Shown: positions 24,260 to 32,565 of the stretch, piece after piece
How the letters are laid out: each line of letters begins with the position of its first letter
Position numbering within the stretch: position 1 is the first letter of the stretch
Assembly (NCBI RefSeq): GCF_018919205.1
Contig: NZ_JAHLQN010000001.1
Coordinates: 1,426,001-1,490,000, forward strand
Reading direction: 5' to 3'
Origin: Dysosmobacter acutus
Lineage (GTDB): Bacteria > Bacillota > Clostridia > Oscillospirales > Oscillospiraceae
Length of the DNA stretch: 64,000 bases
Position numbers and translations under genes: made by a program
The notes under the pieces: generated by a model
The model's input: the letters and a program-made list of their open reading frames with translations, nothing else
What the model was told of the DNA's origin: nothing
The model's database searches: none

Positions 24260-24952
24260 TCAAATGGACCGCTGAGGGCGCAGGGAAAGTGGGCGTTCCG
24301 GAAGATCAGGGTGCTTGTGGAGGCTGTCCGGAACAATGGCTGAAGGAGGGGAGGTACCATTTGGTACCTCCCCTCCTTCTTGTTGGGAAAGGACTGAGCG
24401 GACAGGAGTTGCAGCTGTTGCGCATACATCCACGTCCCACTGGATGGGTTCCATGCCGATGGAGCGGATGGCGGAGACCACGTGGTCGTCGTATTCCCCA
24501 TAGGGACAGCGGATCAGGGTGGGGCGCACGCCGGTGACGGCCTCCACTTTGTCGTTGCAGGTGTTGACGTCGGCCGTGATCTCATCGGCGGAGAGCTGGT
24601 TGTAGTGGGCGTGGGTTGCAGAGTGATTCATCACCTCGTGGCCGGCATCGGACAGGGCCTTCACAGACTCGGGGTACTTATCCACCCACTGGCCCACCAC
24701 GAAAAAGGTGGCCTTTACCTTGTACTGTTCGAGGATGTCGATGAGCATCTGGGTGTCCTCGTTGCCCCAGGCGGCGTCGAAGCTGATGGAGCAGACTTTC
24801 TGGTCCTTATCCACACAGTAGATGGGCAGCTGGCGGTCGGTGGCGTAGGCGCCAACGGCCGACGGATAGGAGACGGAATAGAAGATCGCGCAGACAGCCA
24901 GAAATCCGGCCAGCAAGGTGACGTTTTTGTGTTTGACAACAAATATTTTCAA
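24260..24952 (-). CDS. 5' segment of a PdaB-like polysaccharide deacetylase, read through into the element
   Basis: A TTG start at 24952 follows GAGGAGG. The product has an N-terminal membrane anchor (about 8-30), then a NodB deacetylase domain: CSISFDAAWGNEDTQ (motif 1), NHSATHAHYNQ (motif 2, H-x4-H type), RCPYGEYDD (motif 3) and EPIQWDVD (motif 4). Codon 175 (Asp, 24430-24428) is the last host codon. The following 55 residues (VCATAATPVRS onward) come from the element and resemble nothing. The enzyme lacks motif 5 and is probably inactive as it stands. FDAAWG in motif 1 resembles sporulation deacetylases of the PdaB group, so a cortex or spore-envelope role is likely. Confidence 0.85.
   Translation of the reverse strand: MKIFVVKHKNVTLLAGFLAVCAIFYSVSYPSAVGAYATDRQLPIYCVDKDQKVCSISFDAAWGNEDTQMLIDILEQYKVKATFFVVGQWVDKYPESVKALSDAGHEVMNHSATHAHYNQLSADEITADVNTCNDKVEAVTGVRPTLIRCPYGEYDDHVVSAIRSIGMEPIQWDVDVCATAATPVRSVLSQQEGGEVPNGTSPPSAIVPDSLHKHPDLPERPLSLRPQRSI
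24343..24378 (+). terminator. hairpin at the right end of the element
   Basis: A perfect 16-bp stem, AAGGAGGGGAGGTACC (24343-24358) with its complement (24363-24378) and loop ATTT. The T run is short. The stretch 24101-24342 before it shows no convincing gene. Confidence 0.65.
24405..24447. other. attR of the serine-recombinase element
   Basis: The element half with TTGCAG (24409-24414) lies 13 bases left of the ATCC core (24428-24431); the host half with ACTGG (24439-24443) lies 7 bases to its right. Confidence 0.75.
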
Positions 24953-24974
24953 GTGAGATCCCTCCTCGTAGGAG

Positions 24975-25001
24975 AAGTATGCCTGTCATGCCTCAATTAT
25001 G
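24975..25001 (-). promoter_or_regulatory. possible sigma-E-like promoter of the split deacetylase gene
   Basis: On the minus strand CATAATT (25001-24995), 13 bases, then CATACTT (24981-24975), 22 bp before the start codon. This is close to the sigma-E pattern (ATA ... CATACAnT); no sigma-A promoter is obvious here. Confidence 0.35.
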
Positions 25002-25037
25002 AATCGGAAGGGGGAACCCTGGCCGGCGAAGGCAAAA

Positions 25038-25072
25038 AATTCTCTCCCGGACAATCGCTCCGGGAGAGAATT
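25038..25072 (-). terminator. terminator of the fatty-acid operon after marR
   Basis: A 13-bp stem (25038-25050 with 25060-25072), followed on the minus strand by a T run. Confidence 0.88.
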
Positions 25073-25093
25073 CGACACTTTGCGCGCCATCAA

Positions 25094-25546
25094 TCAACCG
25101 CCCTTTTGGGGAAGCTCCACCTCCGGCATCAGTTCGCGGCTGATGATTTGAAGGATCCCGTCCAACTGCGCACACTCCTCCGGGGAAAAGCGCATGGCGA
25201 TGCGGTCCATGACCTCCACCAAATAGGAGGTGCTGATGTTGTAGTAGTCCGTATATTTCTGGGTGACCTCAAGATGATACTCCCGGCGGTCCTCCGGGGA
25301 CTGGCGCTTTCGGAGATAGCCCTTGCGGATCAGGCTGTTCACCTTGTAGGCCGCGTTGGGGGAGGAGATGCGCATAAAGGCGGCGAACTCGTTGACAGTG
25401 GGCGCGCCCAAGGCCTGGATGGTCTCCATGCAGAAGGTCTCCACCGTGGTGAGGCTGGCCTCCCGGTTCTGAAAGCGCTGAAAAATCTCCTGATAAAAAT
25501 GCAGCTTGAATTTGGTGAACACTTCAAAAAACGATTGTTTGAGCAA
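25094..25546 (-). CDS. MarR family regulator of the fatty-acid operon (FabT-like)
   Basis: The 150-residue protein has a winged helix-turn-helix (about 45-105; TVNEFAAFMRISSPNAAYKVNSL and the wing SPEDRREYHLEV). It starts at TTG 25546, with GGGG about 12 bases before. It is the last gene of the acc/fab cluster. In streptococci and enterococci the MarR protein FabT, bound to acyl-ACP, represses fab genes; the position here suggests the same job. A 20-bp palindrome in front of it suggests self-regulation. Confidence 0.8.
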   Translation of the reverse strand: MLKQSFFEVFTKFKLHFYQEIFQRFQNREASLTTVETFCMETIQALGAPTVNEFAAFMRISSPNAAYKVNSLIRKGYLRKRQSPEDRREYHLEVTQKYTDYYNISTSYLVEVMDRIAMRFSPEECAQLDGILQIISRELMPEVELPQKGG

Positions 25547-25568
25547 AGAGACCGACCCCTTTTGTGAA

Positions 25569-25588
25569 TGATATATTTTAGTATATCA
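25569..25588 (-). promoter_or_regulatory. palindromic candidate operator before marR
   Basis: TGATATA (25569-25575), six bases, TATATCA (25582-25588): a perfect 7+7 inverted repeat at the end of fabZ, just upstream of the marR start. Confidence 0.55.
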
Positions 25589-26041
25589 AGTCTCGGGGGA
25601 AACGGCAAGCCCATTCGCTCCTATGGCAAAGCTCATCTCCGCCGTGGCCACCAGGGTTCCGTTTACGCTGGCCTTGGCTGAGCCGATACCCACCGGGCCG
25701 CGCCGGGCCGTGAGAACGCACTCCAGCTCCAGCACGTCCCCGGGCGTGACCCTGGCCTTGAACCGGGCATTTTTAATGCCGCCGAAATAGGCGGTTTTAC
25801 CCCTGTTTTCCGGCGCTGACAAAATGGCCACCGCACCCACCTGGGCCATGGCCTCCACGATCAGCACGCCGGGCATCACGTGCTCTTGAGGAAAGTGACC
25901 GCAGAATACCGCCTCTCCCGCGCTGACGCATTTGATGCCCTTTGCCCACCGGCCGGGCTCGCCGCCGGTGATGCGGTCCACCAGGGCAAAGGGGTAGCGG
26001 TGGGGCAGAATCTCTGCGATTTCATTGGAATTGAGCTGCAT
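25586..26041 (-). CDS. fabZ: 3-hydroxyacyl-ACP dehydratase
   Basis: The 151-residue hotdog-fold protein has the FabZ signatures EILPHRYPFALVDRI (catalytic His) and GHFPQEHVMPGVLIVEAMAQ (catalytic Glu). It dehydrates 3-hydroxyacyl-ACP to trans-2-enoyl-ACP. The ATG at 26041 lies two bases after the fabF stop. No separate FabA/FabN isomerase is seen here, so the source of unsaturated fatty acids is not shown by this operon. Confidence 0.93.
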   Translation of the reverse strand: MQLNSNEIAEILPHRYPFALVDRITGGEPGRWAKGIKCVSAGEAVFCGHFPQEHVMPGVLIVEAMAQVGAVAILSAPENRGKTAYFGGIKNARFKARVTPGDVLELECVLTARRGPVGIGSAKASVNGTLVATAEMSFAIGANGLAVSPET

Positions 26042-26042
26042 G

Positions 26043-27284
26043 TCAACCCTCCCAGTTCCGCAGCAAAATGCTGCCGTTGTGGCCGCCGAACCCAAGGGAA
26101 TTGGACAGGGCGCAGCGCAGCGCGGCCCGCCTGCCCTTGTTGGGCACCACGTCCAGATCGCACTGCGGATCGGGTACGGCGTAGTGAATGGTGGCGGGCA
26201 AAAAGCCGTCCCGCAGCGCAAGGGCGGAGAAAATGGCCTCCACGGCTCCGGCCGCTCCCAACATGTGCCCTGTCATGGATTTGGTGGAGCTGACGGCAAG
26301 GCGCCGGGCCCAGCTGCCGAAAACCGAGTGGATGGCCGCGGTCTCACAGGCGTCGTTTAAGGGCGTGGAGGTGCCGTGGGCGTTGATGTAGTCCACCTCC
26401 TCCAGCGCGGCGCCGGCGTCCGCAAGGGCCATTGCCATGGCTTTTGCGCCGCCGCTGCCGTCGGGACGGGGCGCCGTGATGTGATAGGCGTCGCAGGTGG
26501 CCCCGTAGCCCACCACCTCCGCATAGGGTTTGGCGTTGCGCGCCAGGGCGTGATTCAGCTCCTCCAGCACCAGCACGCCCGCGCCCTCGCCCAACACAAA
26601 GCCGCTGCGCTGGGCGTCAAAGGGGATGGAGGCCCGGGCGACGTCTTCACCGGTGCAAAGAGCCTTCATGGAGGTGAAACCGCCCACCGCCAACGGCGTG
26701 ATGGAGGCCTCCGTGCCGCCGCAGAGCATGACCTCCGCATAGCCGTCCCGAATGTAGCGGAAGGCGTCGCCCACGGCATAGGTGCCGCCGGCGCAGGCTG
26801 TGACCGGACATGAGCACATGCCGCGGAAGCCGGCGTCAATGGCCACCTGTCCGGCGGCCATGTTGCAGATGGTGGAGGGGATGTAGAAAGGGGAGACCTT
26901 GTCAAAGCCCCGCTCCACGCCCCGGTCGTGCTCCCGCTCTATGTTGGAGAGGGAGCCGATGCCGCTGGAGAGGATGACTCCGCAGCGCTCCGCGTCTTCC
27001 CGCTCACTGGCCAGAGCGCTGTCAGAGAGGGCTTCCCGGGCGGCGATCAGCGCAAACTGGGTAAAGCGCTCCATGTGCTTTGCTTCCTTCTTGTCCAAAA
27101 AGTCCTCGGACCGGTAGTTCTTCACCTCCGCCGCCAGATTGACCTTCTGGCCGGAGGGATCGTAGGCTGTGATCGGCCCTATTCCGCAGACTCCCCGGCG
27201 GACGGCGTCCCAGCTCTCTGGCGCGCTGTGGCCGATGGGGGTGATGGCGCCGATCCCGGTGATGACAACTCGTCGTTTCTCCAT
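26043..27284 (-). CDS. fabF: beta-ketoacyl-ACP synthase II
   Basis: 413 residues with the Cys-His-His triad in VTACAGGTYAVGDA, NAHGTSTPLND and SMTGHMLGAAGAVEA. It condenses malonyl-ACP with acyl-ACP in elongation. AAGGAGG precedes the ATG, and it lies 11 bp after fabG. Confidence 0.95.
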   Translation of the reverse strand: MEKRRVVITGIGAITPIGHSAPESWDAVRRGVCGIGPITAYDPSGQKVNLAAEVKNYRSEDFLDKKEAKHMERFTQFALIAAREALSDSALASEREDAERCGVILSSGIGSLSNIEREHDRGVERGFDKVSPFYIPSTICNMAAGQVAIDAGFRGMCSCPVTACAGGTYAVGDAFRYIRDGYAEVMLCGGTEASITPLAVGGFTSMKALCTGEDVARASIPFDAQRSGFVLGEGAGVLVLEELNHALARNAKPYAEVVGYGATCDAYHITAPRPDGSGGAKAMAMALADAGAALEEVDYINAHGTSTPLNDACETAAIHSVFGSWARRLAVSSTKSMTGHMLGAAGAVEAIFSALALRDGFLPATIHYAVPDPQCDLDVVPNKGRRAALRCALSNSLGFGGHNGSILLRNWEG

Positions 27285-27295
27285 TGCTGCCTCCT

Positions 27296-28039
27296 TTACA
27301 TACCCATGCCGCCGTCGATGCCCAACACCTGTCCAGTGATGTATCCGGCCTCGCTGCCGGAAAGAAAGGCCACAGCGGCGGCCACATCCTCCGCCCTGCC
27401 TAAGCGCCCCATGGGAATGGAGCGCGCCAGGGCGGATTTCGCATCCTCCGGCAATGAGGCGGTCATGTCCGTTTCGATGAAACCCGGCGCCACCGCGTTG
27501 ACGGTGATCCCCCGGGAAGCAAGCTCCCTGGCGGCGGATTTGGTCATGCCGATGATGCCGGCCTTGCTGGCGGCGTAGTTGACCTGGCCCGCGTTGCCGT
27601 GGAGGCCCACCACGGAGCTCACGTTGACAATGCGGCCGGAGCGCTGGCGCAGCATGATGCGGGAGACGGCTTTCATGGTGAGAAATGCCCCCCGGAGATT
27701 GGTGTCCACCACCGCGTCAAAGTCCGGCTCCTTCATGGTCATCAGCAATCCGTCCCGGGTGATTCCGGCGTTATTGACCAGAATGTCAACGCGTCCAAAG
27801 AAATCCATGGCGGCGTCCACCAGCTCCTTGACGCAAATGCTTTGGGACACGTCTCCCCGGACGGCGGCGCAGGCAGCGCCCAGGCCGCGGACGGCGGAAA
27901 CGGTTTCCTCCGCGGCGGCCGTGTTCCCGGCATAGCAAAAAACGATATTGGCGCCGCCCCGGGCCAGCGTTAAGCAGACCGCCCGGCCGATGCCCCGGCT
28001 TCCGCCGGTGACGACGGCGGTTTGATTGGCAAAGCTCAT
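27296..28039 (-). CDS. fabG: 3-oxoacyl-ACP reductase
   Basis: The 247-residue short-chain dehydrogenase has the NADP motif VTGGSRGIGRAV, NNAG, and the catalytic Ser and YxxxK (NVSSVVG, NYAASKAG). It reduces 3-oxoacyl-ACP. Its ATGA overlaps the fabD stop. Confidence 0.94.
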   Translation of the reverse strand: MSFANQTAVVTGGSRGIGRAVCLTLARGGANIVFCYAGNTAAAEETVSAVRGLGAACAAVRGDVSQSICVKELVDAAMDFFGRVDILVNNAGITRDGLLMTMKEPDFDAVVDTNLRGAFLTMKAVSRIMLRQRSGRIVNVSSVVGLHGNAGQVNYAASKAGIIGMTKSAARELASRGITVNAVAPGFIETDMTASLPEDAKSALARSIPMGRLGRAEDVAAAVAFLSGSEAGYITGQVLGIDGGMGM

Positions 28040-28971
28040 CGGCTCACTCCTTTCAGCTGTTCCGGCAGGTTCGGCACATCCTCCGCGGTCTCCACGCTGA
28101 AACAGGGGAGGCCGGGCACGGTTTTGCGGACAAACCCGGCCAGTGTTTTACCGGGACCGATCTCCACCACGGCGTCCACCTCCAGCTGGGCCATGCGGCG
28201 GATGCATTCCTCCAGGTAGACCGGGCTTTGCACCTGACGCTCCAGAAGAGCGGGGATGGAGTCCCCGGGCCCCATCTCCCGGCCCAGGCAGTTGAAGAGC
28301 ACGGGGATGGCGGGCGGCGCGAATGGGACGGTCTCAAAATAGGAGCGCAGGGCGTCCCCCGCGCCGCGCAGCAGCGAGGTGTGGAAGGGACCGCTGACCT
28401 TCAGGGGCAGGCAGCGCCTGGCGCCCTTTTCTTTGCACAGTTTCGCCGCCCGGACCACGGCGGCCGCCTCGCCGCTGATGACGACCTGACCGGGACAGTT
28501 GAAGTTGCAGGCCTCCGCCACACCAAGCCGGCTTGCTTGGGCGCAGGCCTCCGCCACGCCGGAGCGGTCCAGCCCCAGCACCGCCACCATGGCGCATTCA
28601 ACTCCCCGGGCGGCATCGGCCATGGCAGCGCCCCGGAAGGCGGCGGTGGAGACGGCGGCCTGTGCGTCCAGAACTCCGGCCGCGTGGAGCGCGGAGTATT
28701 CTCCAAGGGAGAGTCCGGCGGTGACGGAGGGCGCTATGCCCAGCCGGCGCAGCACGGCGGTGAGCCCGGCGGCAAAGGCCACCATACAGGGCTGGGTGTA
28801 CCGGGTCTGGTTCAGCAGCTCCTCAGGGCCATCAAAGGAGACGGCCCTGAGGTCAAAGCCCGGGCGGGAGGCATCGATCACGGTCCGGAACTCCGGATAG
28901 AGCGCATAGAGGTCCGCTCCCATGCCGACGTGCTGGACGCCCTGGCCGGCGTATAAAAATCCAAGCTTCAT
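28036..28971 (-). CDS. fabD: malonyl-CoA:ACP transacylase
   Basis: 311 residues with the N-terminal GQGVQHVGMG, the nucleophile motif GLSLGEYSAL (Ser) and a downstream catalytic His in SGPFHTSLL. It loads malonyl groups onto ACP. It overlaps fabK and fabG by four bases each. Confidence 0.93.
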   Translation of the reverse strand: MKLGFLYAGQGVQHVGMGADLYALYPEFRTVIDASRPGFDLRAVSFDGPEELLNQTRYTQPCMVAFAAGLTAVLRRLGIAPSVTAGLSLGEYSALHAAGVLDAQAAVSTAAFRGAAMADAARGVECAMVAVLGLDRSGVAEACAQASRLGVAEACNFNCPGQVVISGEAAAVVRAAKLCKEKGARRCLPLKVSGPFHTSLLRGAGDALRSYFETVPFAPPAIPVLFNCLGREMGPGDSIPALLERQVQSPVYLEECIRRMAQLEVDAVVEIGPGKTLAGFVRKTVPGLPCFSVETAEDVPNLPEQLKGVSR

Positions 28972-29900
28972 CGCCGCGCCACCAGCTCATCCAGACGGGC
29001 CTGATAGCCGCTGTACAGCTCCTCAAAGATCCGGCGCAGGGGGCGGATCTCGTGAAGCATGCCTGCCACCTGGCCGGCCATCAGGCTGCCGCCCTCCACG
29101 TCGCCCTCCAGTACGGCCCGGCGCAAAGAGCCAAGGGTCAGCTTTTCCAGCTCCTCAAGGGGCAGATTTTCCCGCTCCATCCTGAGATAGGCCCTGGCCA
29201 TTTTGTTCTTCAGCACCCGCACGGGCGCGCCGCCGGAGCGGCCGGTGACCATGGTGTCGCTGTCCTTGGCCTCTATCAGCGCCTGCTTATAATTCTGGTG
29301 GATGGGGCATTCCCTGCTGACCAACAGGCAGGTGCCCATCTGAACGCCGCAGGCGCCAAGGGCAAAGGCGGCGGTGAGCTGTCGGCCGTCGGCGATGCCG
29401 CCGGCCGCCACCACCGGCACGCCCACCGCGTCCACCACCTGGGGAACCAGGGCCATGGTGTTCATTTCACCGATGTGGCCGCCGGACTCACACCCCTCGG
29501 CGATGAAGGCGTCCACGCCATAGCGCTCCAGCCGTTTGGCCAGCACTGCCGCGGCCACCACCGGCAGCACCTTAATGCCCGCCTCTTTCCAGGCGGGGAT
29601 GTACTTTCCCGGATTGCCGGCGCCGGTGGTGACCACCTGTACCCGCTCCTTGATGAGGATGCGGGCGATTTCCTCCACATGGGGGCTCATCAGCATCAAA
29701 TTGACGCCAAAGGGCTTGTCGGTCAGGTCCCTGGCTCGGCGGATTTCCCGGCGGACCCGTTCGCCGTCCCAGCCGCCGGTGGCGATCATGCCCAATGCCC
29801 CGGCGTTGGACACGGCGGCGGCAAACTCGCCGGTGGCGATGTTGGCCATGCCGCCCTGGATAAAGGGGAACTCCGTCCCCAGCAGTTCATTCAGCAACAT
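28968..29900 (-). CDS. fabK: enoyl-ACP reductase II (FMN-dependent)
   Basis: The 310-residue protein matches the NPD/FabK flavoprotein family from its first residues (NELLGTEFPFIQGGMANIA), with VTTGAGNPGKYIPAWKEAG and the FMN-site segments AEGCESGGHIG and AAGGIADGRQL. It reduces enoyl-ACP in the last step of elongation; FabK enzymes are known to be less sensitive to triclosan than FabI. The ATG at 29900 is preferred to 29933, whose ribosome site is too close. Confidence 0.9.
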   Translation of the reverse strand: MLLNELLGTEFPFIQGGMANIATGEFAAAVSNAGALGMIATGGWDGERVRREIRRARDLTDKPFGVNLMLMSPHVEEIARILIKERVQVVTTGAGNPGKYIPAWKEAGIKVLPVVAAAVLAKRLERYGVDAFIAEGCESGGHIGEMNTMALVPQVVDAVGVPVVAAGGIADGRQLTAAFALGACGVQMGTCLLVSRECPIHQNYKQALIEAKDSDTMVTGRSGGAPVRVLKNKMARAYLRMERENLPLEELEKLTLGSLRRAVLEGDVEGGSLMAGQVAGMLHEIRPLRRIFEELYSGYQARLDELVARR

Positions 29901-29948
29901 ATCGTTCAAACGCTTCCCTTGAAGGGAAGGCATTCCTCCATTCTTTGT

Positions 29949-30896
29949 TCAGGCAAACTCCACCATCGCGCCGCCCCAGGTGAGACCGCCGCCAAAGCCC
30001 ACTACCAGCACCCGGCTTCCGGAGCGGACCTTGCCCAGGTCCCACAGCTCGCTGATGACAAGGGGGATGCTGGCCGCGGAGGTGTTGCCGTATTCGCTGA
30101 TGTTTTTGTAGTACTTTTCCGGAGGGATGCGGTACCTGCGCACCACCAGATCGATGATGCGGGCGTTGGCCTGGTGGAACACAAAAAAGTCCACATCCTC
30201 CACGTTCCTGCCGGTCTTGGAAAGCACCGCGTCCATACAGAAGGGCACCGCCTCCACGGCAAATTTGAACACGCTCTGCCCCTCCATGGAGATCAGCTGC
30301 TCCCTGCCCGGCCCCACGCCGCCCACATGGAGCAGCTCTTCGTTGCCATGACAGCCCAGACAGGCATGGATGGACTGATAGGCGGGGTCGAATTCCACCA
30401 CCGCCGCCCCGGCGCCGTCGCCGAAAAGAATGCAGGTGGAGCGGTCGGCCCAGTTGGTGATCCTGCTCAGGCACTCCGCTCCAAGGACCAGACCGTATTT
30501 TCTGGACGAGGCGCGCAGAAGGCACTCCATGGTGTGCAGGGCGAAGAGAAAGCCGGTGCAGGCGGCGTTCAGATCAAAGCAGACGCTCTCGTGGGGTAGG
30601 CCCAGGTCCCGCTGAAGCGCGCAGGCGGCGGAGGGCACCAGGGTGTCCGCGGTCAGCGTGGCTACAATGCACCCGCCGATCTCCTCCGGAGAGATTCCGG
30701 CGTTTTCGATGGCCTGGCGGGCCGCTCCCACGCAGAGGTCCCTGTGGGTCTCCGTGGTCAGGTGGCGGCGGCGCTGGATGCCGGTGCGGCTGGCAATCCA
30801 CTCCTCGTTCGTGTCCACTATGGCGGTCATGTCATGGTTGGTGACGATGCGGGCGGGGACACAGCGGCCTGTGCCCCGGATTTTGATTCCATTCAT
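29949..30896 (-). CDS. fabH: beta-ketoacyl-ACP synthase III
   Basis: 315 residues with Cys in LNAACTGFLFAL, His in FVFHQANARI and Asn in SEYGNTSAASIP. It starts fatty-acid synthesis by condensing an acyl-CoA with malonyl-ACP. The ATG at 30896 overlaps the accA stop (ATGA); the frame extends upstream without homology. Confidence 0.94.
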   Translation of the reverse strand: MNGIKIRGTGRCVPARIVTNHDMTAIVDTNEEWIASRTGIQRRRHLTTETHRDLCVGAARQAIENAGISPEEIGGCIVATLTADTLVPSAACALQRDLGLPHESVCFDLNAACTGFLFALHTMECLLRASSRKYGLVLGAECLSRITNWADRSTCILFGDGAGAAVVEFDPAYQSIHACLGCHGNEELLHVGGVGPGREQLISMEGQSVFKFAVEAVPFCMDAVLSKTGRNVEDVDFFVFHQANARIIDLVVRRYRIPPEKYYKNISEYGNTSAASIPLVISELWDLGKVRSGSRVLVVGFGGGLTWGGAMVEFA

Positions 30897-31708
30897 GGCG
30901 TCTCCTTTCGGACGGAGCCCATCCGTCTGAACTTTTGGCGGCGCGATTCGGCCAGCGCGCCGCCGCTCTCCTTTGAAAGGGCTTCCAGATGCTCCTGAAG
31001 GCAGCGGTCCAGCCGCTCCATCATGCGCCGTGGGTCCGCCTGGGCGCCGCCCTCCGGTTCCCGGATCACGCCGTCGACGACGCCGGCGGCCTTCAGATCG
31101 GCGGCGGTGAGCTTCATCAGCTTGCAGGCCTCGCCGGACCGTGCGGCGTCCTTCCACAAAATGGAGGCGAATCCCTCCGGTGAGAGGATGGAGTAAACCG
31201 CGTTTTCCAGCATCAGCACCCGGTTTGCCACGGCCAGGGCCAAAGCCCCGCCGCTGTTTCCCTCGCCGATGACCACGGCGATCACCGGGACGCGCAGGCG
31301 GCTCATCTCAAAAAGGCACCGGGCGATGGCCTCACCTTGGCCCCGGGACTCCGCCTCCACTCCGGGATAGGCTCCCGGCGTATCGATGAAGGTGAGGACC
31401 GGCCGGCCGAACTTTTCAGCCTGGCGCATGAGCCGCAGCGCCTTGCGATAGCCCTCCGGGCCGGGCATTCCGAAATTGTATTTGAGATTTTCCTCCAAAG
31501 TCTTGCCCTTGCGGGTGCCGATGAGCGTGATGCTGCGGCCGTGGAAGCGGGCGATGCCGCCTAAGATGCCGGGGTCCTCACCGCACAGCCGGTCGCCCCG
31601 CTGTGGGAAGAAGTCGGTGAACAGGGCCCCAATGTAGTCCGCTGTGCCGGGGCGGTCCGGGGCGCGGGCCAGGCTCAGCCGCTGGGAAGGAGTCAGGGAA
31701 GAGGTCAT
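30893..31708 (-). CDS. accA: acetyl-CoA carboxylase, carboxyltransferase alpha subunit
   Basis: 271 residues with the alpha-subunit motifs LIGTRKGKTLEENLKYNFGM, FIDTPGAYPGVEAESRGQ and GEGNSGGALAL. With AccD it transfers carboxyl from biotin to acetyl-CoA. It is shorter at the N-terminus than E. coli AccA (about 319), as in other Firmicutes. It overlaps accD by four bases. Confidence 0.93.
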   Translation of the reverse strand: MTSSLTPSQRLSLARAPDRPGTADYIGALFTDFFPQRGDRLCGEDPGILGGIARFHGRSITLIGTRKGKTLEENLKYNFGMPGPEGYRKALRLMRQAEKFGRPVLTFIDTPGAYPGVEAESRGQGEAIARCLFEMSRLRVPVIAVVIGEGNSGGALALAVANRVLMLENAVYSILSPEGFASILWKDAARSGEACKLMKLTAADLKAAGVVDGVIREPEGGAQADPRRMMERLDRCLQEHLEALSKESGGALAESRRQKFRRMGSVRKETP

Positions 31709-32565
31709 GGACGGCCTCCTCTCCCGTGGAGCGACAGGAGACGGCTCAGCGTCCGGCGCAGTTCGCTCCGCTCCACAATGGCGTCCACAAAGCCGTGCTC
31801 GACCAGGAACTCCGAGCGCTGAAATCCCTCCGGCAGGGACTGGCCGATGGTCTGCTCAATAACTCGGGGGCCGGCAAAGCCGATCAAAGCGCCCGGCTCC
31901 GCAAGAATGATGTCTCCTAAGGAGGCAAAGCTGGCGGTAACGCCGCCGGTGGTGGGGTCGGTGAGGACGGAGAGAAAGAGCCCGCCCTTTTCGTCCAGCC
32001 GGGCCAAGGCGGCGCTGGTTTTTGCCATCTGCATCAAAGAGAAAATTCCCTCCTGCATCCTGGCTCCGCCGCTGGCGGAGAATATGATGAGCGGCAGCTT
32101 CTGTTTGACCGCGTATTCAATGGCCAGCGTGACCTTTTCCCCCACGGCGGCGCTCATGCTGCCCATGAGAAAGCGGCTGTCCAACACGGCAAACACCGCC
32201 CGCTGTCCGTCAATGCTGCCCACGGCGGTGACAACCGCCTCGGTGAGCCCGGTCCGCCGCCGGGCGTCCTCCAACTTTTCCCGATAGCCCGGAAAATCAA
32301 GGGGGTCGGAGGAGGTGAGTTTCCCGTTCAGCTCATGGAACGAACCGCCGTCCAGCAAAAAGCTGAGCCGGTAGTAGGCGCCGATGGGGTGGTGGTAGCC
32401 GCACTGGGGACAGACATACAGACACTCAGAGAGCTTGCGGAGGGAAAAGCGCCCTCCGCAGCGCCGGCAGGCCCGCTCCTCCGCCGTTGAGGAGGGGCTG
32501 TGGCTGTCCCGCAGGGCCTTCATGGCCAGAAGCTTTTGGCGGCGCTTGGTAAAGACAGAGTTCAT
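31705..32565 (-). CDS. accD: acetyl-CoA carboxylase, carboxyltransferase beta subunit
   Basis: 286 residues with the N-terminal four-cysteine zinc ribbon (CRRCGGRFS...CPQCGYH) and the carboxyltransferase core (FSASGGARMQEGIFSLMQMA). The ATG at 32565 follows GGAGG by 7 bases and overlaps the accC stop; the upstream ATG at 32580 is poorly placed. Confidence 0.93.
   Translation of the reverse strand: MNSVFTKRRQKLLAMKALRDSHSPSSTAEERACRRCGGRFSLRKLSECLYVCPQCGYHHPIGAYYRLSFLLDGGSFHELNGKLTSSDPLDFPGYREKLEDARRRTGLTEAVVTAVGSIDGQRAVFAVLDSRFLMGSMSAAVGEKVTLAIEYAVKQKLPLIIFSASGGARMQEGIFSLMQMAKTSAALARLDEKGGLFLSVLTDPTTGGVTASFASLGDIILAEPGALIGFAGPRVIEQTIGQSLPEGFQRSEFLVEHGFVDAIVERSELRRTLSRLLSLHGRGGRP

Larger units (their letters stand above)
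12685..24431. mobile_element. 11.74-kb serine-recombinase element interrupting a sporulation-type deacetylase gene
   Basis: The element is bounded by ATCC at 12685-12688 and 24428-24431 and is 11,743 bp from core to core. It contains a giant SLH protein, a YibE/F protein, a 47-residue ORF and a large serine recombinase close to its right end. The flanks belong to one gene read on the minus strand. The rebuilt target has CCAGT-N7-ATCC-N7-ACTGG. The circular junction has TTGCAG-N13-ATCC-N13-CTGCAA. There are no conjugation or replication genes, so it is not self-transmissible; it resembles a skin-type intervening element or a small integrative element. Its excision timing is unknown. Confidence 0.85.

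Noticed and set aside
24166-24537. 123-codon plus-strand ORF across the right att site
   Set aside because: It crosses the element boundary, a long hairpin and the deacetylase on the other strand; composition is not protein-like.
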